A stretch of 64,000 nucleotides of DNA, from the NCBI GenBank assembly GCA_965219235.1, contig OZ244721.1, positions 1,798,001 to 1,862,000 of the forward strand, in the 5' to 3' direction. The notes under the pieces are model-generated. The model did not search any database. It saw nothing but the letters and a program-made list of their open reading frames with translations, and had not been told where the DNA came from. The DNA is from CBDHCC01 sp965219235 (lineage in GTDB: Bacteria; Pseudomonadota; Alphaproteobacteria; Sphingomonadales; Sphingomonadaceae). Below, piece after piece: positions 1 to 8,752 of this stretch. Both the position numbers and the translations under genes were made by a program. Position 1 is the first letter of the stretch. Each line of letters begins with the position of its first letter.

Positions 1-16
1 TGGTCCCAACCCATCC

Positions 17-108
17 CGTTCGCCCTGAGCCTGTCGAAGGGCCGCCCTTCTCATGAACCGCAGGCGCAGGAAGAAGGACAGGGCTTCGACAGGCTCAGCC
101 CGAGCGGG
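17..108. repeat. Inverted pair of TTCGACAGGCTC-type extragenic palindromes
   Basis: Two arms (17-42 and 83-108) carry the word CCTGAGCCTGTCGAAGGGC and its inverse around a loop of about 40 bases. The same core recurs at 26381-26408 and as another inverted pair at 33594-33726. It lies outside genes and looks like a REP/REPIN-type dispersed repeat. Transcribed, it would form a long hairpin. Confidence 0.8.
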
Positions 109-202
109 TGGTGGAGAGGTCGGTACTCAACCGATGTAGCCGCTCGCGCCGTTCGGGAACAGAGCGGGGCCGCGACCGCTTGGATCATCACAAGGAGACC
201 AC

Positions 203-1552
203 ATGGACAGCCAAGTGTGCGACGTCGCCGTGATCGGCGCGGGGACGGCGGGGATCGAGGCGTGGCGCGCGGCCACACAGGCGGGCGCGGACGCGCTGCT
301 GATCGAGCGGGGACCGGGCGGCACCACCTGCGCGAGGGTCGGCTGCATGCCGTCCAAGGCACTGCTCGCCGCCGGCCGCGCGGCCCACGCGGCGCGCGGC
401 GCTGGCGACTTCGGGGTGCGGGTCGGGTCGGTCGAGGTGGACGGCGCGGCGGTGATGGCGCGGGTGCGCCGGATGCGTGATCTCTTCGTAGAGTCGGTGT
501 TCGACAACATGGACGACATTCCCAAGGACAAGCGGATCGACGGCGCGGCGCGCTTCACCGGCCCGACCACGCTGGCGGTGGACGACCGGCTGACGATCGA
601 GGCCAAGTCGGTGGTGATCGCGACGGGCGCGGACCCCGAGGTGCCCGACGCCTTCCGCGACGTGCGCGACCGGGTGCGCACTCATGTGGACGTCTGGGAC
701 ATCGACACGCTGCCCGACCGCCTCGCCGTGCTGGGCGCGGGGCCGGTGGGGATTGAGCTGGCGCAGGCCTTTGCATGGTTGGGCGTGGAGGTGACGGTGT
801 TCGATCCGGGCGAGGCGATCGGCGCGCTGACCGATCCGGAGGCCAACAAGGCCGCAATCGCGTGCCTGCAAGGCGAGGTCACGCTGCGGCTGGGCTGCAA
901 GCCGCACGGCACGGCCATCGACGGCGGCGTGCGGCTGGAGGGCGACGGGCCGCCGGTCGACGTCGATCTGGTGCTCGCCGCCGCCGGCCGCCCGCCCAAC
1001 CTGGACGCGCTCGACCTCGAGGCGGCGGGGCTGACTCCGGGCGAGCATGGCGTGCCGGAGTTCGACCACCGAACGAAGCGGGTGGGCGACACCAGCGTCT
1101 GGATCGCCGGCGACGCGAACGACTGGCGCCCCGTGCTGCACGAGGCCGCCCACGCCGGCCGCATCGCCGGACGCGGCGCGGCTGGACGGAGCGCGAAGGA
1201 CGACCCGGCGCTGCTCACGAACCTGGCGATGGTCTATACGGAACCGGGGATCGTCACCGTCGGCACGGGCTTCTGCGATCTGCCCGAGGGCGCGCGGATC
1301 GGATCGGCCCGGATGATCGGCGGCCGCGCCGAGATCGACGGCCACCAGGGCGGTCTGGTGCGCGTCTATGCCGACGCCGATTGTACGCTGATCGGCGGCA
1401 CCATCGTCGCCCACGCCTCCGAGCACCTGGGCCACGAACTGATGATCGCGGTGGCGCGGGGGATGACCGCCGAGGCGTTCATGGCGCTGCCGTGGTATCA
1501 CCCGTGCTACGAGGAGGTGCTGCGGGACGCGGTGCGGGACTTGATGGGCTGA
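203..1552 (+). CDS. Dihydrolipoamide dehydrogenase-like FAD/NAD(P) disulfide oxidoreductase
   Basis: A 449-residue class I pyridine nucleotide-disulfide oxidoreductase. The N-terminal FAD-binding GxGxxG is at residues 12-17. The redox-active CxxxxC (Cys43, Cys48) sits in a GGTTCARVGCMPSK stretch, one residue longer than the usual GGTCxxxGCxPSK. A second GxGxxG (GAGPVG) for NAD(P) is near residue 180. The C-terminal dimerisation domain ends with a WYHPCYEE segment in place of the usual HPTxxE, so the active-site His and Glu appear kept. A clear AAGGAGA lies just upstream of the ATG. It stands alone, away from any 2-oxoacid dehydrogenase genes, and a canonical lpd is present at 49265-50665. It could be a lipoamide dehydrogenase paralog or a related disulfide reductase; the substrate is not evident. 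Presumably cytoplasmic. Confidence 0.85.
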   Translation: MDSQVCDVAVIGAGTAGIEAWRAATQAGADALLIERGPGGTTCARVGCMPSKALLAAGRAAHAARGAGDFGVRVGSVEVDGAAVMARVRRMRDLFVESVFDNMDDIPKDKRIDGAARFTGPTTLAVDDRLTIEAKSVVIATGADPEVPDAFRDVRDRVRTHVDVWDIDTLPDRLAVLGAGPVGIELAQAFAWLGVEVTVFDPGEAIGALTDPEANKAAIACLQGEVTLRLGCKPHGTAIDGGVRLEGDGPPVDVDLVLAAAGRPPNLDALDLEAAGLTPGEHGVPEFDHRTKRVGDTSVWIAGDANDWRPVLHEAAHAGRIAGRGAAGRSAKDDPALLTNLAMVYTEPGIVTVGTGFCDLPEGARIGSARMIGGRAEIDGHQGGLVRVYADADCTLIGGTIVAHASEHLGHELMIAVARGMTAEAFMALPWYHPCYEEVLRDAVRDLMG

Positions 1553-1668
1553 GGCGTGTGGAGGTGGAGTGGCGGCGAGTGTGACCCAATCCCCACCACC
1601 CAGCCAGTCGCGGCCTGCTCCTGAAAGCCCTGCGTATGTTCAGGCGCAGCGCGGGGAGCGCCGGGCGC

Positions 1669-2514
1669 TCAGCTGATCCCCGCCAGTGCCTCGGCCTGCT
1701 GGCGAAACTTGGCAACCAACTCAACCATAGGCTCGCGCGCGGCACGCGGGGCAGTCTTCAGAGAGCCGGCGTTGAACGGCGGCTGGGGATCATATTCGCT
1801 CATCAGCTGGGTGCACTCGGCATAGGTCCGGTCGCGCAGCTCGGCGACCATCGTCAGCCCGAAGTCGAGCCCCGAGGTGACGCCGGCGCCCGTGATCCGG
1901 TTGCGATCTCGCACCACGCGGGCATCTGTGGGAATCGCGCCGAACCCGGCGAGCGCGTCGCGGCACGACCAGTGCGAGGTCGCCTTGTAGCCTTTCAGCA
2001 GCCCGGCCGCGCCGAGGATGAGCGAGCCCGAGCAGACGCTGGTGACATACTTCGCTCGCGCGCCACGGTCCTTTATGAACGCGAGCGTCGCAGCGTCCCG
2101 TGCGGCTGCGATCGTCCCGTCGGTGCCGCCAGGAGCGAACAGAACGGTGAGGTCGCGCGGGCACGTCTCGAACGTTGCATGCGGGATGATGGTGACGCCA
2201 GCGTCGCTGGTGACCGGTTCGAGCGTTTTGGCCACCAGCAAGACCTTGGCGCCCATCATCGAACCAAACATCGACTGCGGTCCGATCAGGTCCATGACGG
2301 TCATGCCGGGGTACATGAGCATGGCAATCTGCTCGTCGCCCATCCAGTGCACCCCATCGCCGCGGCCCATATCGAAGGGCATCTTATGGTTCATCGGCGG
2401 GGCCATCGGAGCGGGCTTCAGCTCCTGCGCCAGCGTCTGTGCACGTGCGCCGGAAGCGGTGAAGGGCGCCATCAACGCGATGAGCGTGGCGGTGCGGCGG
2501 TCGATATCGGTCAT
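1669..2514 (-). CDS. Exported DJ-1/PfpI-family protein (isonitrile hydratase-like)
   Basis: 281 residues. The first 25 residues look like a secretion signal, with DRRTATL hinting at a twin-arginine signal and ending in an ARA cleavage site. The rest is a DJ-1/PfpI domain: MLMYPGMTVMDLIGPQ near 65-80, APGGTDG near 127-133, and the nucleophile elbow VCSGSLILGAAGLL with the probable catalytic Cys161. This version resembles GlxA-type and isonitrile hydratase-like members without an AraC helix-turn-helix. It starts 12 bases after the stop of the TonB receptor upstream, so it is probably the last gene of the DUF2946-receptor operon. Periplasmic location is an inference from the signal sequence. The substrate is unknown. 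Confidence 0.85.
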   Translation of the reverse strand: MTDIDRRTATLIALMAPFTASGARAQTLAQELKPAPMAPPMNHKMPFDMGRGDGVHWMGDEQIAMLMYPGMTVMDLIGPQSMFGSMMGAKVLLVAKTLEPVTSDAGVTIIPHATFETCPRDLTVLFAPGGTDGTIAAARDAATLAFIKDRGARAKYVTSVCSGSLILGAAGLLKGYKATSHWSCRDALAGFGAIPTDARVVRDRNRITGAGVTSGLDFGLTMVAELRDRTYAECTQLMSEYDPQPPFNAGSLKTAPRAAREPMVELVAKFRQQAEALAGIS

Positions 2515-2526
2515 CGTTGGCTTCCT

Positions 2527-4641
2527 TCAGAAACTGGCTTTGAGGGTTACATGGGCGGAGCGCGGCTGGATGGGAATGACGACGGGGAACGACAGATACT
2601 GGTAGGTATCGAACGCCTTGCGCCCGCCGAGATTAACCGCTGAGACTGCGATCGTGAACCGGCCGATGTCGTAGGCGGCCTGCGCATCCAGCACCGCATA
2701 GCCCGGCACGCTCACGCTGTTCGGCAAGGTGATCTCTCGGGCGGTGAAGGCGGTGACGCCACCCCCGACCGATAGACCCTTGGCGGCCCCGTTCAGGACC
2801 CGATAGCGCGCAGCGACCCGCCCGCTGTGCCGGGGCACCCGCGGCAGCCGGTCGCCGACGGGGATGATCGTGTCCTCCGTCACCTTCGCATCGGTATAGG
2901 CATAGGTGCCGAGCAGGGAGAAAGCGGGCGTCGGCTCCCAGATGACGTCCGCCTCCACACCTCGCGCGCGCTGCGCGCCGCTCTGGATCGCATAATGGAT
3001 GTCGTCGGGATCGGGCGTGGCGACATTGCGCCGCGTCTGGTCGAACACGGCGATCGTACCCGAAAGCCCGGTTTTTGGCACCGCAAGTTTCACGCCGCCC
3101 TCGATGTTGCGTGATATCTCGGGTTTCGGCGGCGTCGCGCTCACCACGCCGAACGCGCCGCGGAACGCGGTCGCATAGGCGGCGTAAAGCGCCACGCCAG
3201 GCACGAGATCGAGCGTTGCCCCGATCCTGGGCGATACTCGGTGGAAACTCCGATCGGTGCCTTGTTCCAGTTCCCGGAACTCAAGCTGGGTGAATCGAAG
3301 CGATCCGGTCAGATGTAGAGGCCCGTATGCCGCCTGGTCCTGCACGTAGCCCGCGATCGTCTCGTATTGATCGGTCTGCGAGATGCTGAGGGCGGCCCGC
3401 GCTCCAAACCCAAGCGTGTAGCTCGGGTGGGCCAGGTCGAGCACGCCGACAGGCACGCCGTCGAAGCCGAGGTCCGATGCGAAGTCGGTGTGGTCGTAGT
3501 TGACGCCCGCCAGCAGGTCGTGGCGGCCGCCAAGCATGTCGACCTGGGCCGACAGGTTCGCGTCGAACGTGGCCTCTTTCACCGGAGTCACCAGAGCGAT
3601 CGTTAGGATGGGATAGACGGTCGGCGTGGCCGGATCGGGCGGGTAGAACTCCGGATAGAGGAAGCTGCCATTGTCGTAGCTCTTGCTGTCGTAATAGCGT
3701 CCGCTGACGCTCAGTCGCACGTCGTCGCTCAACCCGTGGCGCAGCACGGCCGTCGCCAGCTTGTTGCTGATTGTCGTGCGCGGCTGGTCGACCGGCGCAC
3801 CGGGAAAGGCGTTGCGGTCGATCTGGCCGGCCAAAGCCTGATCGGCGGGGATGCCGGAATATTCGAGCTGGCTGCGCCGATTGAACTGGCCCTCGATCAG
3901 GAGGTCGGTCCTGGGGCCGAGCTGGAAGGAGATGCTCGGCTGCACGGACCAGCGGTCGGCCTTGACCCGGTCGATCCAGCTGCCGTTGCGCTGATACTCG
4001 CCGGTGATGCGCGCGGCGATCCCGGCACCGAGCGGCGCGTTCAGGTCGGCATAGGGGTCGACGGTCCCGAAGCTGCCGGTGCGGAACGCCACGGTTCCGC
4101 CGAGCTTGTCGTCTGGCCGCACGGACTCGATGTTGATGAGGCCGCCCAGCGGCGTTCCCACACCGCCTGCGTAAAGCGTCGAGGTCGGCCCTTTGACCAC
4201 GTCGATTCGCTCGACACCGACCAGACTCGTCGGGTCGTTGGCGGCTTGCGTCGCCCCGTACATGGGTAGACCGTCCAGGTAAATCTCGGCCGGGAAGCCG
4301 CGCACGATCGGGCTGGTGAACAGTGCCTCCTCCGGTCTGGTCGGGGTGACGCCTGACACGTTCACCAGAGCGTCGCCGAGCGTGCGGCGATCCTGCTCCT
4401 GAATCAGCGCGCGGGTGATGACCTGAACCGACTGCGGTATGTCGATCAAGGGAGTAGGCGTCTTCGTCGCCGTCGTCGTGTCCTCAACGCCGTAACCGTC
4501 TCGGGTGCCGGTCACCACGATGCCGGGCAGCCAGCTGTCGGAGGGTAATGGGGAGGGCTCGTCCGGCTGCGCAAGCGCGGGGGTCGCTGTGAACAGCGGC
4601 AGGGTGGCCGCGGTGAGGCGGCGGGTCAGTGGATGGAACAC
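2527..4641 (-). CDS. TonB-dependent receptor, siderophore type
   Basis: 704 residues, a normal length for an outer-membrane TonB-dependent siderophore receptor. There is a signal peptide ending near ATPALAQ, a possible TonB box (GIVVTGTRDG), and a plug domain with IDIPQSVQVITRALIQEQ, VSGVTP, RGFPAEIYLDGLP and VERIDVVKGPTSTLYAGG. A 22-strand-type barrel follows, ending in an aromatic residue (LKASF). The plug words are typical of the siderophore subfamily, though related receptors also take copper or other metals. It is followed by the exported PfpI protein (12-base gap) and preceded by a DUF2946 gene 67 bases away, suggesting one operon. No clear Fur box was seen in the short upstream gap, so the ligand remains open. 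Confidence 0.92.
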   Translation of the reverse strand: MFHPLTRRLTAATLPLFTATPALAQPDEPSPLPSDSWLPGIVVTGTRDGYGVEDTTTATKTPTPLIDIPQSVQVITRALIQEQDRRTLGDALVNVSGVTPTRPEEALFTSPIVRGFPAEIYLDGLPMYGATQAANDPTSLVGVERIDVVKGPTSTLYAGGVGTPLGGLINIESVRPDDKLGGTVAFRTGSFGTVDPYADLNAPLGAGIAARITGEYQRNGSWIDRVKADRWSVQPSISFQLGPRTDLLIEGQFNRRSQLEYSGIPADQALAGQIDRNAFPGAPVDQPRTTISNKLATAVLRHGLSDDVRLSVSGRYYDSKSYDNGSFLYPEFYPPDPATPTVYPILTIALVTPVKEATFDANLSAQVDMLGGRHDLLAGVNYDHTDFASDLGFDGVPVGVLDLAHPSYTLGFGARAALSISQTDQYETIAGYVQDQAAYGPLHLTGSLRFTQLEFRELEQGTDRSFHRVSPRIGATLDLVPGVALYAAYATAFRGAFGVVSATPPKPEISRNIEGGVKLAVPKTGLSGTIAVFDQTRRNVATPDPDDIHYAIQSGAQRARGVEADVIWEPTPAFSLLGTYAYTDAKVTEDTIIPVGDRLPRVPRHSGRVAARYRVLNGAAKGLSVGGGVTAFTAREITLPNSVSVPGYAVLDAQAAYDIGRFTIAVSAVNLGGRKAFDTYQYLSFPVVIPIQPRSAHVTLKASF

Positions 4642-4708
4642 GGGGGGGATGGTCCTGATCAGGCGGGCCGCTCTCCGGGGAGCGACCTGCGAAGTACGGG
4701 TCGGGCGA

Positions 4709-5107
4709 TCAGGCGGTGAGCGGTGGTCCTTGGGCAGGCGGACGCAGGTGAGGCGCGAGGGGCGGCGGCGGCGGACCGCGTGCGGTCGGGCGATCGTGGC
4801 GGTCGTGGCTGACGAGGGCCGGCACCAAGAGCACGGGCGGAGGCGCGTTTACGGCGGGCGCGCTCAGGCCGGCGAAGGCGCATGGTGTGGACGCCGGGTG
4901 GTCGGGAGCCTTGTGGCCGGATTGGCCCGGCCCGGTCATAGTGCTCTCGACCGAACCCATGCCGGTGCAGATGGTGATCGCGATCCCCTGCCCGCCCGTT
5001 GCCGGCATGAACCCGGCGGGCACCAGCGCTCGGATGGCGAAAGCCAGGAGCAGCGCCACGGCGATCGGTCCCGAATGGCGATGCAGGAGGCGGCGGAGCG
5101 GAGTCAC
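4709..5107 (-). CDS. DUF2946 family protein
   Basis: 132 residues. One N-terminal hydrophobic segment (about residues 13-35, AVALLLAFAIRALVPAGFMP) is followed by a short Cys-containing part (TICTGMG, STPCAFAG) and a Pro-rich tail ending PPLAPHLRPPAQGPP. This tail and the RALVPAGFMP segment are characteristic of DUF2946 proteins, which often neighbour TonB receptors and copper or heme genes; their function is not known. It is the first gene of a probable three-gene operon with the receptor (4641) and PfpI protein (2514). The cysteines and histidines could bind metal, but this is only inference. Confidence 0.75.
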   Translation of the reverse strand: MTPLRRLLHRHSGPIAVALLLAFAIRALVPAGFMPATGGQGIAITICTGMGSVESTMTGPGQSGHKAPDHPASTPCAFAGLSAPAVNAPPPVLLVPALVSHDRHDRPTARGPPPPPLAPHLRPPAQGPPLTA

Positions 5108-5389
5108 GAGGGGTTTTTAAGCGGCGGCGGTTCCTTCGTCACGCGTTCAGATGCACTCACGGCCGAAGCAGAGTGGCCTCCTGTGATCGATCCGCGTCAG
5201 CTTATCGTCGCCCCTGCCGAGAAGCTGCCCGTCCGCTTCCAGCCAAGACTTGCAAACGCGGAGGTGGTCCCGGGTCATGCGCCGCCTACCCTCTTCGCAC
5301 CCCCCATCTTGCCTCCCCTCTCCCACCCGCATAGCCTCTCCCCAGCGGAGCCGCCGATCACGGGCGGCCCGGATGGAGACGCCACGCGG

Positions 5390-7093
5390 ATGCCCTTTCC
5401 CGCCATGACCCTGCCGGAGATCGAGGCGCTCCTCACCGCACCCGGCCAGCCCTTCGAGGTGCGGGACGAGGTGATCCGGGGCGTGCCCACGCGGGTCTGG
5501 GCGAACATCCCGCCGACCTTCCGCGACCTCTACGCCACTGCCCGGTCGCATGGTGATCGCACCTTCCTGGTGCTCGACGACGAGCGCGTGAGCTACGACG
5601 CCTGGGGCCGGGCGACGGCGCGGCTGGCGGGCTGGCTGGTGGACCACGGCGTCCGGCCGGGCGACCGGGTGGCGATCGTGATGCGCAACCTGCCCGAATG
5701 GCCGGTCGCCTTTTTCGCCGCCGTCATGATCGGCGCGATCACGGTGCCGCTCAACGCCTGGTGGACCGGCGCGGAGCTGGCCTACGGGCTGGAGGATTCC
5801 GGCGCCGCCGTGCTGATCGCGGACGGCGAGCGGTGGGACCGGATCGCGCCGTCCGCCGCGCCGCCGACGGTGCTCGTCGCACGGGCTACGGGCGCACTCG
5901 AACGGGGGGTTTCGCTGGAGGATGTGATCGGCCGGCCGGGCGAGTGGGCCGCGCTCCCCGACGCCCCCCTGCCGCCCGCAAACCCGCGCCCGGACGACGA
6001 TGCGACCCTATTCTACACCAGCGGCACCACCGGCCATCCCAAGGGCGCGGTCGGCAGCCACCGCGCGATGCTGACCAACATCGGCTCGACCGGCTGGGCC
6101 GGCGCGCGCTCGGCGCTGAGGCGGGGCGAGGTGCCGCCGGACCCCGCGCCCAAGGTGCTGCTGGTCGTCATCCCGCTGTTCCACGTCACCGCCTGTTCCG
6201 CGACCCTGATGGGCGCGATGATGGGCGGCCACACGCTCGTCTTCATGCGCCGCTGGGACCCGGTCGACGCGTTCGGGCTCATCGAGCGCGAGGGGGTGAA
6301 CCTGACCGGCGGGGTGCCGACCATCGCCTGGCAGTTGCTCGAACATCCCGAGCGCGGGCGCTTCGACCTCTCCTCGCTGGAGGCCGTGTCCTACGGCGGC
6401 GCGCCGGCCGCGCCCGAACTCGCGCGCCAGCTCCACGCCGTGTTCGGGGTGGCGCCCGGCAACGGCTGGGGGATGACCGAGACGACCGCGACCGTCACCA
6501 GCCATTCGGGCGAGGACTATCTGAACCGCCCCGACAGCGCCGGCCCGCCGGTGCCGGTCGCCGAGCTGCAGGTGCGCGGACCCGACGGCGTGACCGTGCT
6601 CCCGCCCGGCACCGTGGGCGAGCTGTGGGCGAAGGGGCCGCAGGTCGTGCGCGGCTATTGGAACAAGCCGGAGGCCACCGCCGCCACCTTCGTCGACGGC
6701 TGGTGCCGCACCGGCGACCTCGCCCGGCTGGACGAGGAGGGCTTCCTGTTCATCGTCGACCGCGCCAAGGACATGATCATCCGGGGCGGCGAGAACATCT
6801 ATTGCGTGGAGGTGGAGAACGCGCTGTTCGACCACCCGGCCGTCACCGACGCCGCGCTGATCGGCCTGCCCCACCGCACGCTGGGCGAGGAGCCCGCCGC
6901 CGTCGTCCACCTCGCGCCGGGCGCGAGTGCGACCGCCGACGAGCTGCGCGCCTGGGTCGCCGAGCGGCTCGCCGCCTTCAAGGTGCCCACCCGCGTGGCC
7001 TTCAGCAAGGCGACCCTGCCGAGGAACGCCAACGGCAAGATCCTGAAGGGCGAGCTGAAGGCGCTGTTCGAGGAGGCGCAGGCCGAGCCTTGA
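5390..7093 (+). CDS. AMP-dependent acyl-CoA synthetase (class I adenylate-forming)
   Basis: About 567 residues from the chosen ATG; the frame is open far upstream, but recognisable similarity begins near this start, and an ATG at 5405 is also possible. Core motifs of acyl-CoA synthetases are all present: the phosphate loop TLFYTSGTTGHPKG, the adenine-binding GWGMTETTA, the hinge region YRTGDL-like CRTGDLARLDEEG followed by VDRAKDMIIRGGENIY, and the C-terminal catalytic lysine in PRNANGKILKGELK. The enzyme would activate a carboxylic acid to its CoA thioester via an acyl-AMP. Chain length is not readable from the sequence; medium- or long-chain fatty acids are most common for this type. No partner beta-oxidation genes are adjacent. 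Confidence 0.88.
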   Translation: MPFPAMTLPEIEALLTAPGQPFEVRDEVIRGVPTRVWANIPPTFRDLYATARSHGDRTFLVLDDERVSYDAWGRATARLAGWLVDHGVRPGDRVAIVMRNLPEWPVAFFAAVMIGAITVPLNAWWTGAELAYGLEDSGAAVLIADGERWDRIAPSAAPPTVLVARATGALERGVSLEDVIGRPGEWAALPDAPLPPANPRPDDDATLFYTSGTTGHPKGAVGSHRAMLTNIGSTGWAGARSALRRGEVPPDPAPKVLLVVIPLFHVTACSATLMGAMMGGHTLVFMRRWDPVDAFGLIEREGVNLTGGVPTIAWQLLEHPERGRFDLSSLEAVSYGGAPAAPELARQLHAVFGVAPGNGWGMTETTATVTSHSGEDYLNRPDSAGPPVPVAELQVRGPDGVTVLPPGTVGELWAKGPQVVRGYWNKPEATAATFVDGWCRTGDLARLDEEGFLFIVDRAKDMIIRGGENIYCVEVENALFDHPAVTDAALIGLPHRTLGEEPAAVVHLAPGASATADELRAWVAERLAAFKVPTRVAFSKATLPRNANGKILKGELKALFEEAQAEP

Positions 7094-7330
7094 GGTGAGG
7101 CGCCCGGTCGGTCGTCTATTGCCTCACGCGAGAGGGGCGGCTGGGGCGGAAAAGCGAAGTCGGTCATCAGCTCGAACTGCGCCGTCGTGGTCTTCTGTTG
7201 CACCGCGCGACGAGATCGGCGTTCTTGATCCTCGACGGATCGCAGCCCAGTAGCTTGCTGTCGGTCGTCGGATCGAACAGCGCGCGATCGCGGCGTCGTT
7301 TCTGATATCGAAGCAGCCACGTCACCGCCT
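7094..7330. other. 237-base gap without a convincing gene
   Basis: This lies between the convergent acyl-CoA synthetase and GH13 genes. On the minus strand an open frame reads through it (for example RALFDPTTDSKLLGCDPSR), but it has no start of its own and overlaps the amylase in another frame. No terminator hairpin with a T-run was identified. Confidence 0.4.
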
Positions 7331-8752
7331 TCAGTGAGATTCGACGGGCGCTTCCCCAATCTTGCTGTCGGACAGGAGGCGATAGCTCCACGGCGTCATT
7401 GCCATCCTGGTTTCCGGTGTGATCGAGACCCGCTTGCCATCCGAGAAATCGACATAGCGACCCACCGGCAATCTGTCGGTAAAGGCGACGGTCTGCGCTT
7501 CGGCGGAGAAATTGAACAAGGCCAAAACCTTGTTCCCGCCCTGCTGGCGCACGAACGAGAACACCTTGGTCGGCACGCTGTTCTCGACCTTGATCATCGG
7601 TGCTCCGTACTGACCGTTGGCGAGCGCCGGGTTGGCCTTCTTGAACGCGATCAGTTTCTTGATCAGAGCTCCGTCGGGGTGCTCGCGCCACTCGATCGGG
7701 TCGCGTTCGAAGAATTTCAGCCGCTTGGGATTGCCGGCTTCCTGACCATTGTAGATCAGCGGCATGGTGTCGGCGGCGAAGGTCAGGGCCATCATCGCCG
7801 GCAGGGCCGGACCGTAGACCTCCTGATCCGTGCCCTCCCAGGAGTTGGTGTCGTGGTTGCTGGTGTAGGCCAGCTTGTAGGCCTCGCGCGGCCAGGCGCT
7901 CTCGTGCCAGCTGAAATAGCCGTAGAGCGCTCCGGTGTCGGCCTTCCCCTCCGCGATCGCGCGCATGGCCTCGGTCAACTTCCAGGCGTAGGTCGCGTCG
8001 AAGGCGCGCCGGTGGAACTCCGGATACTCCCATTCGGCGAGCAGGAAGACCGGCTTGATCGCCTCCAGTTCCCGGCGCGCGTTCTCCCAGAACTGGATCG
8101 GGACGCCGCCGGCGAAGTCGGCGCGGAAGCCGTCGACGCCCGCCTCCCGCACCCAGAACTTCATCGCTTCGGTCATGTACCGGCGCAGACCGGGCTTCGA
8201 ATAGTCGAGGTCGATGATGTCCGACCAGTCGAACCACGGGGTCGGCCGGAAGTCGCCCTTCCAGTCGCGATCGTACCAGTCGGGGTGCCCGGTCGAGAGC
8301 GGGTTGTCCCAGGCCGAGTGATTGGCGACCCAGTCGAGGATGACGTGCATCCCCTGCGCGTGCGCGGCGGCGACGAAGGCCTTCAGATCCGCCATCGTCC
8401 CGAACTCCGGGTTCACCCCGAAATAATCCGCGATGGAATAGGGGCTGCCCAGCGTGCCCTTGCGGTTGGTCTCGCCGATCGGGTGAATCGGCATCAGCCA
8501 GATGATGTCGACGCCCAGGGCCTTCAGTCGCGGCAGCTGCGCCTGGGCGGCGACGAAGGTGCCTTCGCGCGTGAACTGGCGGGTGTTGAGCTCGTAGAGG
8601 ACGGCGTTGCGGGTCCAGTCGGCGTGCTCGAGCTGGACGTACGGCTCAGGGGTGTCGACGGCGCGCGGGGTCAGGTCCACTCCGGTCTGGGCGGCGAGGG
8701 GGGTGGCCGCTCCCAGCAGCAGCATCGCGGCGAGGCGGACAGGCTTGATCAT
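7331..8752 (-). CDS. Exported GH13 alpha-amylase-family glycoside hydrolase
   Basis: 473 residues with a signal peptide (MIKPVRLAAMLLLGAATPLAAQ). The GH13 barrel shows region I DWVANH (140-145), region II GFRADFA with nucleophile Asp212, region III LLAEWE with acid/base Glu240, and region IV YTSNHDTN with His300-Asp301. It acts on alpha-1,4-glucans outside the cytoplasm; exact product specificity is not readable. The ATG overlaps the stop of the MFS gene as ATGA, implying translational coupling of amylase and transporter. It is the last gene of the minus arm of the maltodextrin locus. A much longer open frame continues upstream through the transporter gene but is a shadow: the signal peptide fixes the start here. 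Confidence 0.93.
   Translation of the reverse strand: MIKPVRLAAMLLLGAATPLAAQTGVDLTPRAVDTPEPYVQLEHADWTRNAVLYELNTRQFTREGTFVAAQAQLPRLKALGVDIIWLMPIHPIGETNRKGTLGSPYSIADYFGVNPEFGTMADLKAFVAAAHAQGMHVILDWVANHSAWDNPLSTGHPDWYDRDWKGDFRPTPWFDWSDIIDLDYSKPGLRRYMTEAMKFWVREAGVDGFRADFAGGVPIQFWENARRELEAIKPVFLLAEWEYPEFHRRAFDATYAWKLTEAMRAIAEGKADTGALYGYFSWHESAWPREAYKLAYTSNHDTNSWEGTDQEVYGPALPAMMALTFAADTMPLIYNGQEAGNPKRLKFFERDPIEWREHPDGALIKKLIAFKKANPALANGQYGAPMIKVENSVPTKVFSFVRQQGGNKVLALFNFSAEAQTVAFTDRLPVGRYVDFSDGKRVSITPETRMAMTPWSYRLLSDSKIGEAPVESH

Noticed and set aside
4505..5389. Upstream extension of the acyl-CoA synthetase
   Set aside because: The extra 295 residues overlap the receptor and DUF2946 genes and show no synthetase similarity.
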